A stretch of DNA of 64,000 nucleotides from Pseudomonadota bacterium (lineage in GTDB: Bacteria; Pseudomonadota; Gammaproteobacteria; Burkholderiales; Burkholderiaceae_C). Made by a program: the position numbers and the translations under genes. Each line of letters starts with the position of its first letter. Position 1 is the stretch's first letter. Positions 27,430-35,674 of the stretch are shown in pieces. Location of the stretch: the NCBI GenBank assembly GCA_023387335.1, contig JAEWIF010000026.1:186001-250000 (forward strand), in the 5' to 3' direction. The notes beneath the pieces were generated by a model that had not been told where the DNA came from, made no database searches, and was given only the letters and a program-made list of their open reading frames with translations.

Positions 27430-28089
27430 ATGCGCGTGCTGCTGGTGGAAGACGACCGCATGATCGGCGAGGCGGTGCTGGACGCGCTGCGCGCCGAGAA
27501 CTGGGCCGTCGATTGGGTGCGCGACGGCGCCATGGCCGATTCCGCGCTCACATCCGAGACCTACGACGCCGTCGTGCTCGACCTCGGCCTGCCGCGGCGC
27601 GGCGGCCTGGAGGTGCTGACGGCGCTGCGCTCGCGCGGCCAGCGGGTGCCGGTGCTGGTGGCCACGGCGCGCGACGCGGTGGCCGACCGGGTCGCGGGCC
27701 TGGACGCCGGCGCCGACGACTACCTGGTCAAGCCCTTCGATACCACCGAACTGCTGGCCCGCCTGCGCGCGCTGGTGCGCCGCAGCGCCGGCCGCGGCGA
27801 GGCGCTGATCCGCCACGGCGAGGTCGAGCTCAACCCGGCCACGCGCGAGGCCACGCTGGCCGGCAAGCCGGTGAACCTGTCCTCGCGCGAATGGGCCGTA
27901 CTCGAGCCGATGCTCCTGCGCCCCGGCGTGGTGTTCTCGCGCGCCCAGCTGGAGCAGAAGCTCTACGGCTGGAAGGAGGACATCAGCAGCAACGCGGTCG
28001 AGGTGTACATCCACGGCCTGCGCAAGAAACTCGGCGCCGGCCTGATCCAGACGGTGCGAGGCCTGGGCTATGTGGTCCCGCGTGCGTGA
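27430..28089 (+). CDS. OmpR-family response regulator, QseB/PmrA-like
   Basis: A 219-residue regulator. The receiver domain has the acidic pocket EDD at 7-9, phosphoacceptor D51 in VVLDLGLP, and Lys in YLVKPFD. The winged-helix output domain (about 125-217) ends with the usual KLGAGLIQTVRGLGYVV. It overlaps the following kinase gene by 20 bases, so the two are co-translated. The pair precedes a DegP-type protease, suggesting control of an envelope response. The start at 27430 fits the family; a frame to 27406 lacks family support. Confidence 0.92.
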   Translation: MRVLLVEDDRMIGEAVLDALRAENWAVDWVRDGAMADSALTSETYDAVVLDLGLPRRGGLEVLTALRSRGQRVPVLVATARDAVADRVAGLDAGADDYLVKPFDTTELLARLRALVRRSAGRGEALIRHGEVELNPATREATLAGKPVNLSSREWAVLEPMLLRPGVVFSRAQLEQKLYGWKEDISSNAVEVYIHGLRKKLGAGLIQTVRGLGYVVPRA

Positions 28090-29401
28090 CGCCGGCGCGG
28101 GCGGCGCGCACTCCCTGCGGCGGCGCCTGCTGCTCCTGATGCTGGCGGCCGTGGCGCTGGCCAGCGGACTGCAGGCGGCCAGCGCCTATCGCACGGCCCT
28201 TCGCAACGCCGACGCGCTGTTCGACGCGCACCTGCAGACGATGGCGCGCTCGGTCCAGGGCAACGGTCCGTTCGGTCCCGACGGCTTCGAGCCGGACATC
28301 AGCGTGCAGATCTGGCGCGAGGACGGCGTGCTGCTGTTCGGCGCCGGCCGTGCGCGCCTGCCGGGGCCGGCGGTGATCGGCTTCTCCGACGCGGTGGTGG
28401 ACGGCGTGCGCTACCGCGTCTACACGCTGGCGGGACCAGGCCACGCGGTGCAGATCGCGCAGGACCTGGACGAGCGGCGCGGCCGCGCGCGTTCGCTGGC
28501 GCTGGACGCCGTCTGGCCCGTGGCGCTGCTGGGGCTGCTGCTGATGCTGGCCGTGTGGGCGGTGATCGAGTCCTCGCTCGCGCCGGTGGAACGCCTGCGG
28601 CGCCACGTGGCGGCGCGCCCGGCCGACGACCTCTCGCCGCTGGGCGAGGCGGGCCTTCCGGATGAGCTGCGGCCGCTGGTGCGCGACTTCGACCAGCTGT
28701 TCGCCCGCATGCGCGAGGCGATGCAGGCGCAGCAGCGCTTCGTGGCCGACGCCGCGCATGAACTGCGTTCGCCGCTCACGGCGCTTCGGCTGCAGGCGCA
28801 GGCCCTGCAACGCCAGGAACCGGGTCCGGCGCGCGAGGCCGCCGCGGCGCGGCTGGAGGAGGGCATCGCCCGCGCCATCGCGCTGGTGCACCAGCTGCTG
28901 GCGCTGGCGCGCGAAGAGAGCGTGGAGCGTGCCGCCACGTCCGACGTGCCGCTGGAGGACCTCTGCCGCGAGGTGGTCACCGACCTGCTGCCGCTGGCGC
29001 AGGCGCGGCGCATCGACATCGGCCTGGAAGCCGGCGGCATGGAGAGGGCGACCGTGCGCGGCGAAGCGGAAAGCTTGCGCACGCTGCTGCGCAACCTGGT
29101 GGACAACGCGGTGAAGTACACGCCCGAGGGCGGCCGCGTGGACATCGTTATCGAGCGCGCGCCGCAGGGCGGCGTGCTGCTGGCGGTGGAGGACAGCGGG
29201 CACGGCATCCCCGAGGCCGACCACGAGCGCGTGTTCGATCGCTTCCACCGCGGCGCCGGCGACGCCGACGTGCCGGGCAGCGGCCTGGGCCTGGCCATCG
29301 TGGCCGCGGTGGCGCGGCGCCACGGCGCGCAGTTGCGGCTGGGCCGGTCGGTGCGGCTGCACGGGCTGAGGGTGGAGGTGGGGTTCCCGGCCGGACCTTA
29401 A
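28070..29401 (+). CDS. Membrane sensor histidine kinase, QseC-like
   Basis: A 443-residue sensor. Two membrane helices (about residues 17-40 and 148-168) flank a periplasmic domain of about 105 residues, followed by a HAMP-like linker. The phosphoacceptor is H230 in DAAHELRSPLTALRLQ. The ATPase domain shows the N box NLVDNAVKYTPEG, G1 DSGHGI, F box FDRFHRG and G2 GSGLGLAIV. It is the cognate kinase of the overlapping OmpR-type regulator. The periplasmic domain has no obvious metal ligands. Confidence 0.92.
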   Translation: MWSRVRDAGAGGAHSLRRRLLLLMLAAVALASGLQAASAYRTALRNADALFDAHLQTMARSVQGNGPFGPDGFEPDISVQIWREDGVLLFGAGRARLPGPAVIGFSDAVVDGVRYRVYTLAGPGHAVQIAQDLDERRGRARSLALDAVWPVALLGLLLMLAVWAVIESSLAPVERLRRHVAARPADDLSPLGEAGLPDELRPLVRDFDQLFARMREAMQAQQRFVADAAHELRSPLTALRLQAQALQRQEPGPAREAAAARLEEGIARAIALVHQLLALAREESVERAATSDVPLEDLCREVVTDLLPLAQARRIDIGLEAGGMERATVRGEAESLRTLLRNLVDNAVKYTPEGGRVDIVIERAPQGGVLLAVEDSGHGIPEADHERVFDRFHRGAGDADVPGSGLGLAIVAAVARRHGAQLRLGRSVRLHGLRVEVGFPAGP

Positions 29402-29461
29402 GACTGGCCTAAGCGCCGGGGCGCACATTGGCGGCATCCGAACCTTTCTCATAGGACCGCC

Positions 29462-30901
29462 ATGAACAACCAGCCATTCCGTTCCAAGCCCTTCGTGCTC
29501 GCCCTGGTGGCCGCCGGCGTCATCGGCGGGGCCGGCGTCGAGATGGTCCATCGCGTTCCGGTCGCGCAGGCGGCCGTGCCCGCCGCCGTCGCCACCGCCA
29601 CGGGCCCCTCGGCCACCGCCCCCTCGGGCACGCCCGACTTCGCCCGCATCACGCGCGAGCAGGGCCCCGCCGTCGTCAACATCACCGTCTCCGGCGTCCG
29701 CAAGACCGCCGCGGCCGACCTCTCCGGCGACGACGACGATGACGACCCCATGGAGTTCTTCCGCCGGTTCCAGCCCGGCCAGGGCATGGAGCGCGAGGTG
29801 CCGATCCGCGGCTCCGGCTCCGGCTTCATCGTCGACGCGAACGGCCTGATCCTGACCAACGCGCACGTGGTGGACGGCGCCAACGAGGTCACCGTCAAGC
29901 TGACCGACCGGCGCGAGTTCACCGCCAAGGTGCTGGGCAGCGACCCTCGCACCGACATCGCCGTGCTCAAGATCGACGCCAAGGACCTGCCCGTGGCCAA
30001 GCTCGGTTCGACGAAGAACCTGAACGTCGGCGACTGGGTGCTGGCCATCGGCTCGCCGTTCGGCTTCGAGAACACCGTGACGGCCGGCGTGGTGAGCGCC
30101 AAGTCGCGCTCCCTGCCCGACGGCAGCGGCGTGGCCTTCCTGCAGACCGACGTGGCGATCAACCCCGGCAACTCGGGCGGCCCGCTGTTCAACTCGCAGG
30201 GCGAGGTGGTGGGCATCAACTCGCAGATCTACAGCCGCTCGGGCGGCTACCAGGGCGTGTCGTTCTCGATCCCGATCGACCTGGCCACGCGCATCCAGCA
30301 GCAGATCGTCCAGCACGGCAAGGTGGACCACGCGCGCCTCGGCGTGGTGGTGCAGGAGGTCAACCAGGCGCTGGCCGATTCGTTCAAGCTGCCCACGCCG
30401 GCCGGCGCGCTGGTCGCGCAGGTCGAGCCCGGCGGTCCGGCGGCGAAGGCCGGCATCAAGGCCGGCGACGTGGTCCGCTCCATCGACGGCCAGCCCGTCG
30501 TCGCCTCGGGCGACCTGCCGGCGTACATCGCCCCGCTGAATCCCGGCCGTGACGTCAAGCTGGAGGTGTGGCGCCAGGGCAAGCCGGTCGAACTGACGGC
30601 CAGGCTGGGCGGCGCGCAGAAGGACCAGGCCCAGGCCAAGGCCAGCGACGAGACGGCGGCCGACAAGGGCAAGCTGGGCCTGGCGCTCGGCCAGGGCCGC
30701 AACGGCGTGGTGGTCGAGGACGTCACCGGCGCGGCGGCGCGAGCGGGCGTGCGGCCGGGCGACGTGGTGGTGGCGGTCAACGGCACGCCGGTCGACTCGG
30801 TCGACGCGGTGCGCTCGGCGGCGCAGAAGTCCGGCAAGAGCGTGGCCCTGCTGGTCAAGCGCGGCGAGCAGACGCTGTTCGTGCCGATCCGCACCAGCTG
30901 A
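29462..30901 (+). CDS. degP: Periplasmic serine protease/chaperone DegP (HtrA, protease Do)
   Basis: A 479-residue protein with an N-terminal hydrophobic signal/anchor, trypsin-like domain with H135 (TNAHVVDG), D165 (DPRTDIAVLK) and S238 (INPGNSGGPLF), and two PDZ domains (about 285-375 and 395-475), each with the GDVV carboxylate-binding loop region. An acidic stretch (GDDDDDDPMEFF) lies in the LA-loop region. It degrades or refolds misfolded envelope proteins. It follows the two-component pair by 60 bases on the same strand and may be its target. Confidence 0.94.
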   Translation: MNNQPFRSKPFVLALVAAGVIGGAGVEMVHRVPVAQAAVPAAVATATGPSATAPSGTPDFARITREQGPAVVNITVSGVRKTAAADLSGDDDDDDPMEFFRRFQPGQGMEREVPIRGSGSGFIVDANGLILTNAHVVDGANEVTVKLTDRREFTAKVLGSDPRTDIAVLKIDAKDLPVAKLGSTKNLNVGDWVLAIGSPFGFENTVTAGVVSAKSRSLPDGSGVAFLQTDVAINPGNSGGPLFNSQGEVVGINSQIYSRSGGYQGVSFSIPIDLATRIQQQIVQHGKVDHARLGVVVQEVNQALADSFKLPTPAGALVAQVEPGGPAAKAGIKAGDVVRSIDGQPVVASGDLPAYIAPLNPGRDVKLEVWRQGKPVELTARLGGAQKDQAQAKASDETAADKGKLGLALGQGRNGVVVEDVTGAAARAGVRPGDVVVAVNGTPVDSVDAVRSAAQKSGKSVALLVKRGEQTLFVPIRTS

Positions 30902-30915
30902 TCGCCGGGCGGGCC

Positions 30916-31037
30916 AAAAAAAAGCGCCCCCGGAGCCGGGGGCGCATAACAGATGAGTCTCTCATCTTCCCAAAGGACCTCTCGATCCCGCTGCAAAGTG
31001 TATTTGCGCAAATCGATTCGAGGGAGCGGGAAATCCC
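30916..31037 (-). ncRNA. Candidate small RNA B with strong terminator
   Basis: On the minus strand: GGGATTTCCC (31028-31037), the perfect palindrome ATTTGCGCAAAT (31002-31013), a 7-bp hairpin AGATGAG/CTCATCT with a 3-base loop (30951-30967) that includes GACTCATC, and an intrinsic terminator with a 10-bp GC stem (30924-30945) followed by eight T. For the rightward degP transcript the hairpin has no T tract, so it belongs to a leftward transcript, and no protein gene lies between it and the divergent P450 gene. The order of elements matches the candidate RNA at 27189-27340. Confidence 0.5.
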
Positions 31038-31079
31038 CGCCGCGCGCGGCCACTCGCGCGGGGAACTTTCCAGTTGTCG

Positions 31080-31091
31080 AGGGAAAACCCT
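31080..31091. promoter_or_regulatory. Inverted repeat upstream of the P450 gene
   Basis: AGGG-AAAA-CCCT lies 36 bases before the P450 start in a promoter-like position. A dimeric regulator could bind it. No adjacent regulator gene is present. Confidence 0.3.
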
Positions 31092-31127
31092 AGAGCATCG
31101 AGCGGGACCCGCTGCGACGCTGGCCGC

Positions 31128-32591
31128 ATGGACAGCAGCACCACCCTTGCGGCCACCCGCACCGTCGAATCCCTGCCGGGCCCTCGGCCCTGGCCCCTGG
31201 TGGGCAACGCGCTGCAGCTGCAGCGCGATCGATTCCACCTGCGGCTGGAAGAGTGGGCGCGCGAATTCGGCGCGCCGTTCGCGTTCAGCATCCGCGACCG
31301 CCGCTTCATGGTGATCACCTCGCCCGACGACATCGCCCAGGTGCTGCGACGGCGGCCCGACGTTTTCCGCCGCAGCGAGCGCCTGGAGAAGGTCTCGGCC
31401 CAGCTGGGCTTCCTCGGCCTGTTCACGGCCAGCGGCGACACCTGGCGGCGCCAGCGGCCGATGGTGCTGGCCGGGCTGGACCCGGTGCACATCCGGCAGT
31501 TCTTCCCGGCGCTGGTCGAGGTGACCGAGCGGCTGCGGCGCCGCTGGGAGCAGGCCGCGCGCGAGGGCGCCGTGATCGACCTGCAGGCCGACCTGATGCG
31601 CTACACGGTCGACGTCACGACCGGGCTGGCCTTCGGCGAGGACCTGCGCACGCTGGAGAGCGGGGACGAGGACACGATCCAGCGCCATCTCAACGTGGTG
31701 ATGCCGGCGCTGTTCAAGCGGCTGCTGTCGCCGGTCGACCCGCCGCGCTGGCTGCGCCGCTTGCGCGACCGCGAGATCGCGCCGCACCTGGAGGCGCTGC
31801 GCGTCGCGGTGCAGGGCTTCATCGCCAAGGCACGGGCCGCGCTGCAGGCCCGGCCGGAGCTGCGCGACAAGCCCGAGAACCTGATCCAGGCGCTGGTGGC
31901 CGCGCGCGACCGCGAAGGAAGCGGCGTCAGCGACGAGGACGTCTCGGGCAACGTGCTCACCATGCTGCTCGCGGGCGAGGACACCACGGCCAACACACTG
32001 GCCTGGATGATGTGGCACCTGCACCGGCATCCGGAGGCCGCGGCCGCGGCGCGCGAGGAAGTCGATCGGGTGCTGGGCGGCGCGGCCGGCGTGCGGTCGC
32101 TCGAGCAGCTGGCCCAGCTGGACGTGGTCGAGGCCTGCGCGGGCGAGACCATGCGCCTGAAGCCGGTGGCGCCGTTCATCATGAACCAGGTGCTGGCCGA
32201 CACCGAGGTCGGCGGCGTCGCGGTGCGGCGCGGCCAGTTCGTCATCTGCCTGATGCGACCCCCGGGCCTGGACGGCAACACCTTCCCCGATCCCCAGCGG
32301 TTCGACCCGCTGCGCTGGCGCGCCGAGGGCGCCGCGGCCCACGCGATGGCCTCGGCCAAGCGCCACACCATGCCGTTCGGCGCGGGCCCGCGCATGTGCC
32401 CGGGGCGTTACCTCGCGCTGGCCGAGATCAAGCTGGTGGCGGCGATGCTGCTGGCCAACTTCGAGATCGAGGAGGTCGCCCCGGAAGGCGGCGGCGAGCC
32501 GAAGGAGAAGATCTCGATCGTGATGGCGCCGGTGGGGTTGGGGATGAGGTTGCGGCTCAGGCGCCCCAGCGCTCGCGCAGCTGCCGCTTGA
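31128..32591 (+). CDS. Cytochrome P450
   Basis: A 487-residue P450 without a membrane anchor. Landmarks are the I-helix oxygen-activation motif LLAGEDTTANT, the K-helix ETMRLKP (ExxR), and the haem loop MPFGAGPRMCPGRYLA with axial C424. The proline-rich start LPGPRPWPLVGNAL and overall pattern resemble CYP102-type fatty-acid or CYP4-like eukaryote-type enzymes rather than the CYP101 class. The redox partner is not encoded nearby. The 3' end overlaps the convergent acyl-CoA synthetase by 35 bases. The start is ATG 31128. Confidence 0.92.
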   Translation: MDSSTTLAATRTVESLPGPRPWPLVGNALQLQRDRFHLRLEEWAREFGAPFAFSIRDRRFMVITSPDDIAQVLRRRPDVFRRSERLEKVSAQLGFLGLFTASGDTWRRQRPMVLAGLDPVHIRQFFPALVEVTERLRRRWEQAAREGAVIDLQADLMRYTVDVTTGLAFGEDLRTLESGDEDTIQRHLNVVMPALFKRLLSPVDPPRWLRRLRDREIAPHLEALRVAVQGFIAKARAALQARPELRDKPENLIQALVAARDREGSGVSDEDVSGNVLTMLLAGEDTTANTLAWMMWHLHRHPEAAAAAREEVDRVLGGAAGVRSLEQLAQLDVVEACAGETMRLKPVAPFIMNQVLADTEVGGVAVRRGQFVICLMRPPGLDGNTFPDPQRFDPLRWRAEGAAAHAMASAKRHTMPFGAGPRMCPGRYLALAEIKLVAAMLLANFEIEEVAPEGGGEPKEKISIVMAPVGLGMRLRLRRPSARAAAA

Positions 32592-34077
32592 GCACCTTCC
32601 CGATGTCGCTGCGCGGCAGCTCGTCGAGGTAGCGCACGCCCGCCAGCCGCTGCGTCTTGCCCAGCCGCTCGTTGGCCCACTGGCGCAGCGCCTCGGGCTG
32701 CGGCGCACTGGCGGCGGGCACCACCCAGGCGGCGGGGGACTCGCCCCATTCGGCGGAAGGCACGCCGATCACGGCCACGTCGGACACGCCGGGGTGCTGG
32801 CGCAGCACGGCCTCCAGGTCGCTCGGATAGATGTTGAAGCCGCCGCTGATCACCATGTCCTTGCGGCGGTCCATCAGCACCAGGAAACCTTCGTCGTCGA
32901 AGCGGCCGACATCGCCGGTGCGGATGAAGCGGTTGCCGTGCGCGTCGTACCACTCGGCCTCGCGCGTCTTGCCGGGCTGGCCGTGATAGCCCGTCATCAT
33001 CGCCGGCGAGCGGCCCACCACCTCGCCGAGCTCGCCGCGCCCGACCTCGTTGCCTTCCTCGTCGATGAGGCGGATGTCGTGGCCCTCGGCCGGCTTGCCG
33101 ACGGTGTGCAGCTTCTCCGGGTACAGGTGCGCATGCAGCATGCAGGTGCCGCCGCCCTCGGTCATTCCGTAGTACTCGATCAGCCCGCCGGGCCAGCGCC
33201 TGAGGATGTCGGCCTTGAGCTCGGCGGAGAACGGCGCGCTGGTGCAGAACTTCATGACGAAGGCCGAGAGGTCGAAGCGGTCGAACTCCGGATGCGCCAT
33301 CAGCCGCTGGTACTGCACCGGCACCAGCATCGTGTGGGTGGCGCGTTCGCGCTCGGCCAGCTCCAGGTAGGCGAGCGGATCGAAGCGGCCCTGGGTCAGC
33401 GCCAGCGTGCCGCCGCGCGACAGCGCCGGGAAGGCGCACACCAGCGTGGTGTTGGAGCACAGCGAGGTCGCGAGGATGGCCACCGACTGCGGTCCGTAGC
33501 CGCCCGCCTCGGCGCGGCCCATGTGGGCCCAGCGCATGCCGTGCGGCTGCACGATGCCCTTGGGCGTCCCGGTCGTGCCGGAGGAATAGATGATGTTGAA
33601 CGGCCAGTCGGGCTGGACCGTCACCGGCTGCGGCCGCGCGCCTTCGGGTGCCAGCCAGTCGTCCAGGCCCGGGCCATCCATCGCGATGCGCGGCGTGGGC
33701 ACCTCGAGCGACGGGACCGTCGCGTCCGCGAAGAGGATGCGCGCGCCGCTGTCGGCCACCATGCCGGCCAGCTGCTCGGGCGTGGCCCCCGTCGGCAGCG
33801 GGGCCACGGCGACCCCGGCGCGCACGCCGCCGATGAAGAGCGCCGCGTACTCGAGGCTGTTGGCGCCGCTGATCGCGATGCTCTCGCGCGGCTGCACGCC
33901 GTCGCGCTGCAGCGCGGCCGTCACGCGGTCGGCGAAGGCGTCGAGCTCGCCCCACGTCATCCGGCGATCGCCCTGCACCAGCGCCGCATGCCAGGGCCGG
34001 ACGGCGGCGTGCTCGCGGACGATGTCGCCCAGGGCGCGGAACGGGGGCAGGGGAGAAGAAGCGGTCGGCGTGCTCAT
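32557..34077 (-). CDS. AMP-dependent acyl-CoA synthetase
   Basis: A 506-residue member of the ANL superfamily. The P-loop IIYSSGTTGTPKGIV, the AMP-binding EYYGMTEGGG, the hinge TGDVGRFDDEGFLVLMDRRKD and the C-terminal lysine region SDIGKVLKRQLRE are all intact. It activates a carboxylic acid to acyl-AMP, then acyl-CoA. Substrate class is not evident; long- or medium-chain fatty acid ligases and cyclohexanecarboxylate-type ligases have similar sequences. It faces the P450 gene, whose end it overlaps. Confidence 0.9.
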   Translation of the reverse strand: MSTPTASSPLPPFRALGDIVREHAAVRPWHAALVQGDRRMTWGELDAFADRVTAALQRDGVQPRESIAISGANSLEYAALFIGGVRAGVAVAPLPTGATPEQLAGMVADSGARILFADATVPSLEVPTPRIAMDGPGLDDWLAPEGARPQPVTVQPDWPFNIIYSSGTTGTPKGIVQPHGMRWAHMGRAEAGGYGPQSVAILATSLCSNTTLVCAFPALSRGGTLALTQGRFDPLAYLELAERERATHTMLVPVQYQRLMAHPEFDRFDLSAFVMKFCTSAPFSAELKADILRRWPGGLIEYYGMTEGGGTCMLHAHLYPEKLHTVGKPAEGHDIRLIDEEGNEVGRGELGEVVGRSPAMMTGYHGQPGKTREAEWYDAHGNRFIRTGDVGRFDDEGFLVLMDRRKDMVISGGFNIYPSDLEAVLRQHPGVSDVAVIGVPSAEWGESPAAWVVPAASAPQPEALRQWANERLGKTQRLAGVRYLDELPRSDIGKVLKRQLRERWGA

Positions 34078-34141
34078 GGCGAGGCGGCGGCGGTGGAGCA
34101 GGCATTCTGCCCGCGCCCGCCGGCCCGCCGCCTCGGGGAAG

Positions 34142-35470
34142 TCACGGCTGTTCCAGCATCTCCGGCGTGACCAGCACGATGCCGCTCTCGGTGCGGAAGA
34201 AGCGTTCGGCGTCCTTCCGCGCGTCCTCGCCGATCACCAGGCCGTCGGGGATGCGGCAGCCGCGGTCGATCACCACCTTGGAGAGGCGCGCGCCGCGGCC
34301 GATCTCGCAGCCCGGCATGATCACCGCCTCGCGGATCTTGCAGCACGAGTGGATGCGGACGTTGGAGAACAGCACCGAGTGCGTGATGTCCGAGCCCGAC
34401 ACGATGCATCCGCCCGAGACCATCACGTTGCCGATCTCGCCGTGGCGCCCGTTCTCGTCCGGCACGAACTTGGCTGGCGGCAGCTGCTCCTGGTGGGTCC
34501 AGATCGGCCAGTCGCGGTCGTAGATGTTGAGCTCGGGCAGGTTGGACGCCAGGTCCAGGTTGGCGGACCAGAAAGCGTCCACGGTGCCGACGTCGCGCCA
34601 GTACGGGTTGTTCCGCGTGCTGGCGGGCACGCTGGACAGGCCCAGCGGATGGGCCAGCACCTTGCCGGTCTTCACCAGCGCCGGGATCACGTTCTTGCCG
34701 AAGTCGCGCTCCGAGGCGCGGTCGGCGAAGTCGTCCGCGAGCAGCCGGTACAGGTCCTCGGCGTTGAAGATGTAGATGCCCATGCTTCCCAGCGCCCGGT
34801 CGGGCTTGCCGGGGATGCAGGGCGGGTCCTTGGGCTTTTCCAGGAAGTCGGTGATCCAGCGGCGCTCGTCGATGTGCATCACGCCGAGCGCGGTCGCCTC
34901 CATGCGCGGCACCTCGATGCAGCCGACCGTGCAGCGCGCCCCCGACTCCACGTGGTCGAGCAGCATCAGCGAGTAGTCCTGCTTGTAGATGTGGTCGCCG
35001 GCGAGCACCAGGATGTATTCGGGCCCGTAGCTGCGCAGGATGTCGATGTTCTGGTAGATCGCATCGGCCGTGCCGCGGTACCAGTCGGCCTCGTTGATGC
35101 GCTGCTGCGCCGGCAGCAGGTCGATGAACTCGTTGGCGTCGCCCCGCAGGAAGTTCCAGCCGCGCTGCAGGTGGCGCAGCAGCGAATGCGACTTGTACTG
35201 GGTCAGCACGCCGATGCGGCGGATGCCCGAGTTGACGCAGTTCGACAGCGCGAAGTCGACGATCCGGAACTTGCCGCCGAAGTAGACGGCCGGCTTGGCG
35301 CGCTTGTCGGTCAGCTCCCGGAGGCGCGAACCCCGGCCGCCGGCCAGTACCAGCGCGACGGTGCGTTTGGGCAGCTGCCTCGCCAGGCTCAGCCGCTCGG
35401 CGGTGCGGGCTTCATGGTTCTGCTGGGTGGTGCCGATGAGGTGCTCGAAGGCGAGGTCTTCTTTGGCCAT
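34142..35470 (-). CDS. glgC: Glucose-1-phosphate adenylyltransferase (ADP-glucose pyrophosphorylase)
   Basis: About 442 residues. The nucleotidyltransferase domain opens with VALVLAGGRGSRLRELT and KPAVYFGGKFRIVDFALSN, and includes LAGDHIYKQDY; the C-terminal left-handed beta-helix carries hexapeptide repeats (CIVSGSDITHSVLFSNVRI). It makes ADP-glucose from ATP and glucose 1-phosphate for glycogen synthesis. It is not in a glg cluster here. The start at ATG 35470 (MAKEDLAFE) is preferred over 35500 by alignment with the family length. Confidence 0.94.
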   Translation of the reverse strand: MAKEDLAFEHLIGTTQQNHEARTAERLSLARQLPKRTVALVLAGGRGSRLRELTDKRAKPAVYFGGKFRIVDFALSNCVNSGIRRIGVLTQYKSHSLLRHLQRGWNFLRGDANEFIDLLPAQQRINEADWYRGTADAIYQNIDILRSYGPEYILVLAGDHIYKQDYSLMLLDHVESGARCTVGCIEVPRMEATALGVMHIDERRWITDFLEKPKDPPCIPGKPDRALGSMGIYIFNAEDLYRLLADDFADRASERDFGKNVIPALVKTGKVLAHPLGLSSVPASTRNNPYWRDVGTVDAFWSANLDLASNLPELNIYDRDWPIWTHQEQLPPAKFVPDENGRHGEIGNVMVSGGCIVSGSDITHSVLFSNVRIHSCCKIREAVIMPGCEIGRGARLSKVVIDRGCRIPDGLVIGEDARKDAERFFRTESGIVLVTPEMLEQP

Positions 35471-35674
35471 GGACGGAGTGGGTGAGCTTGCTCCGGCCAC
35501 TGTCCGCCAGCGGCCGGGATGCCGCTGTAGGACGTCATCGACTGTCGGGGGCGGAACGGACTTCGCGGTTGCGGTGTCGTCGGGGCGCCTTCCGGCCCAT
35601 CAGCGAGTGACTCACTTCCTACGGATTGCGTGGACGCTCCTTGAAGACTCGCCGCTCCACTCTGAGGAGAAGCG

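Noticed and set aside
30924..30945. Hairpin after degP as the degP terminator
   Set aside because: On the plus strand no T tract follows; the T tract lies on the minus strand side, so it terminates a leftward transcript.
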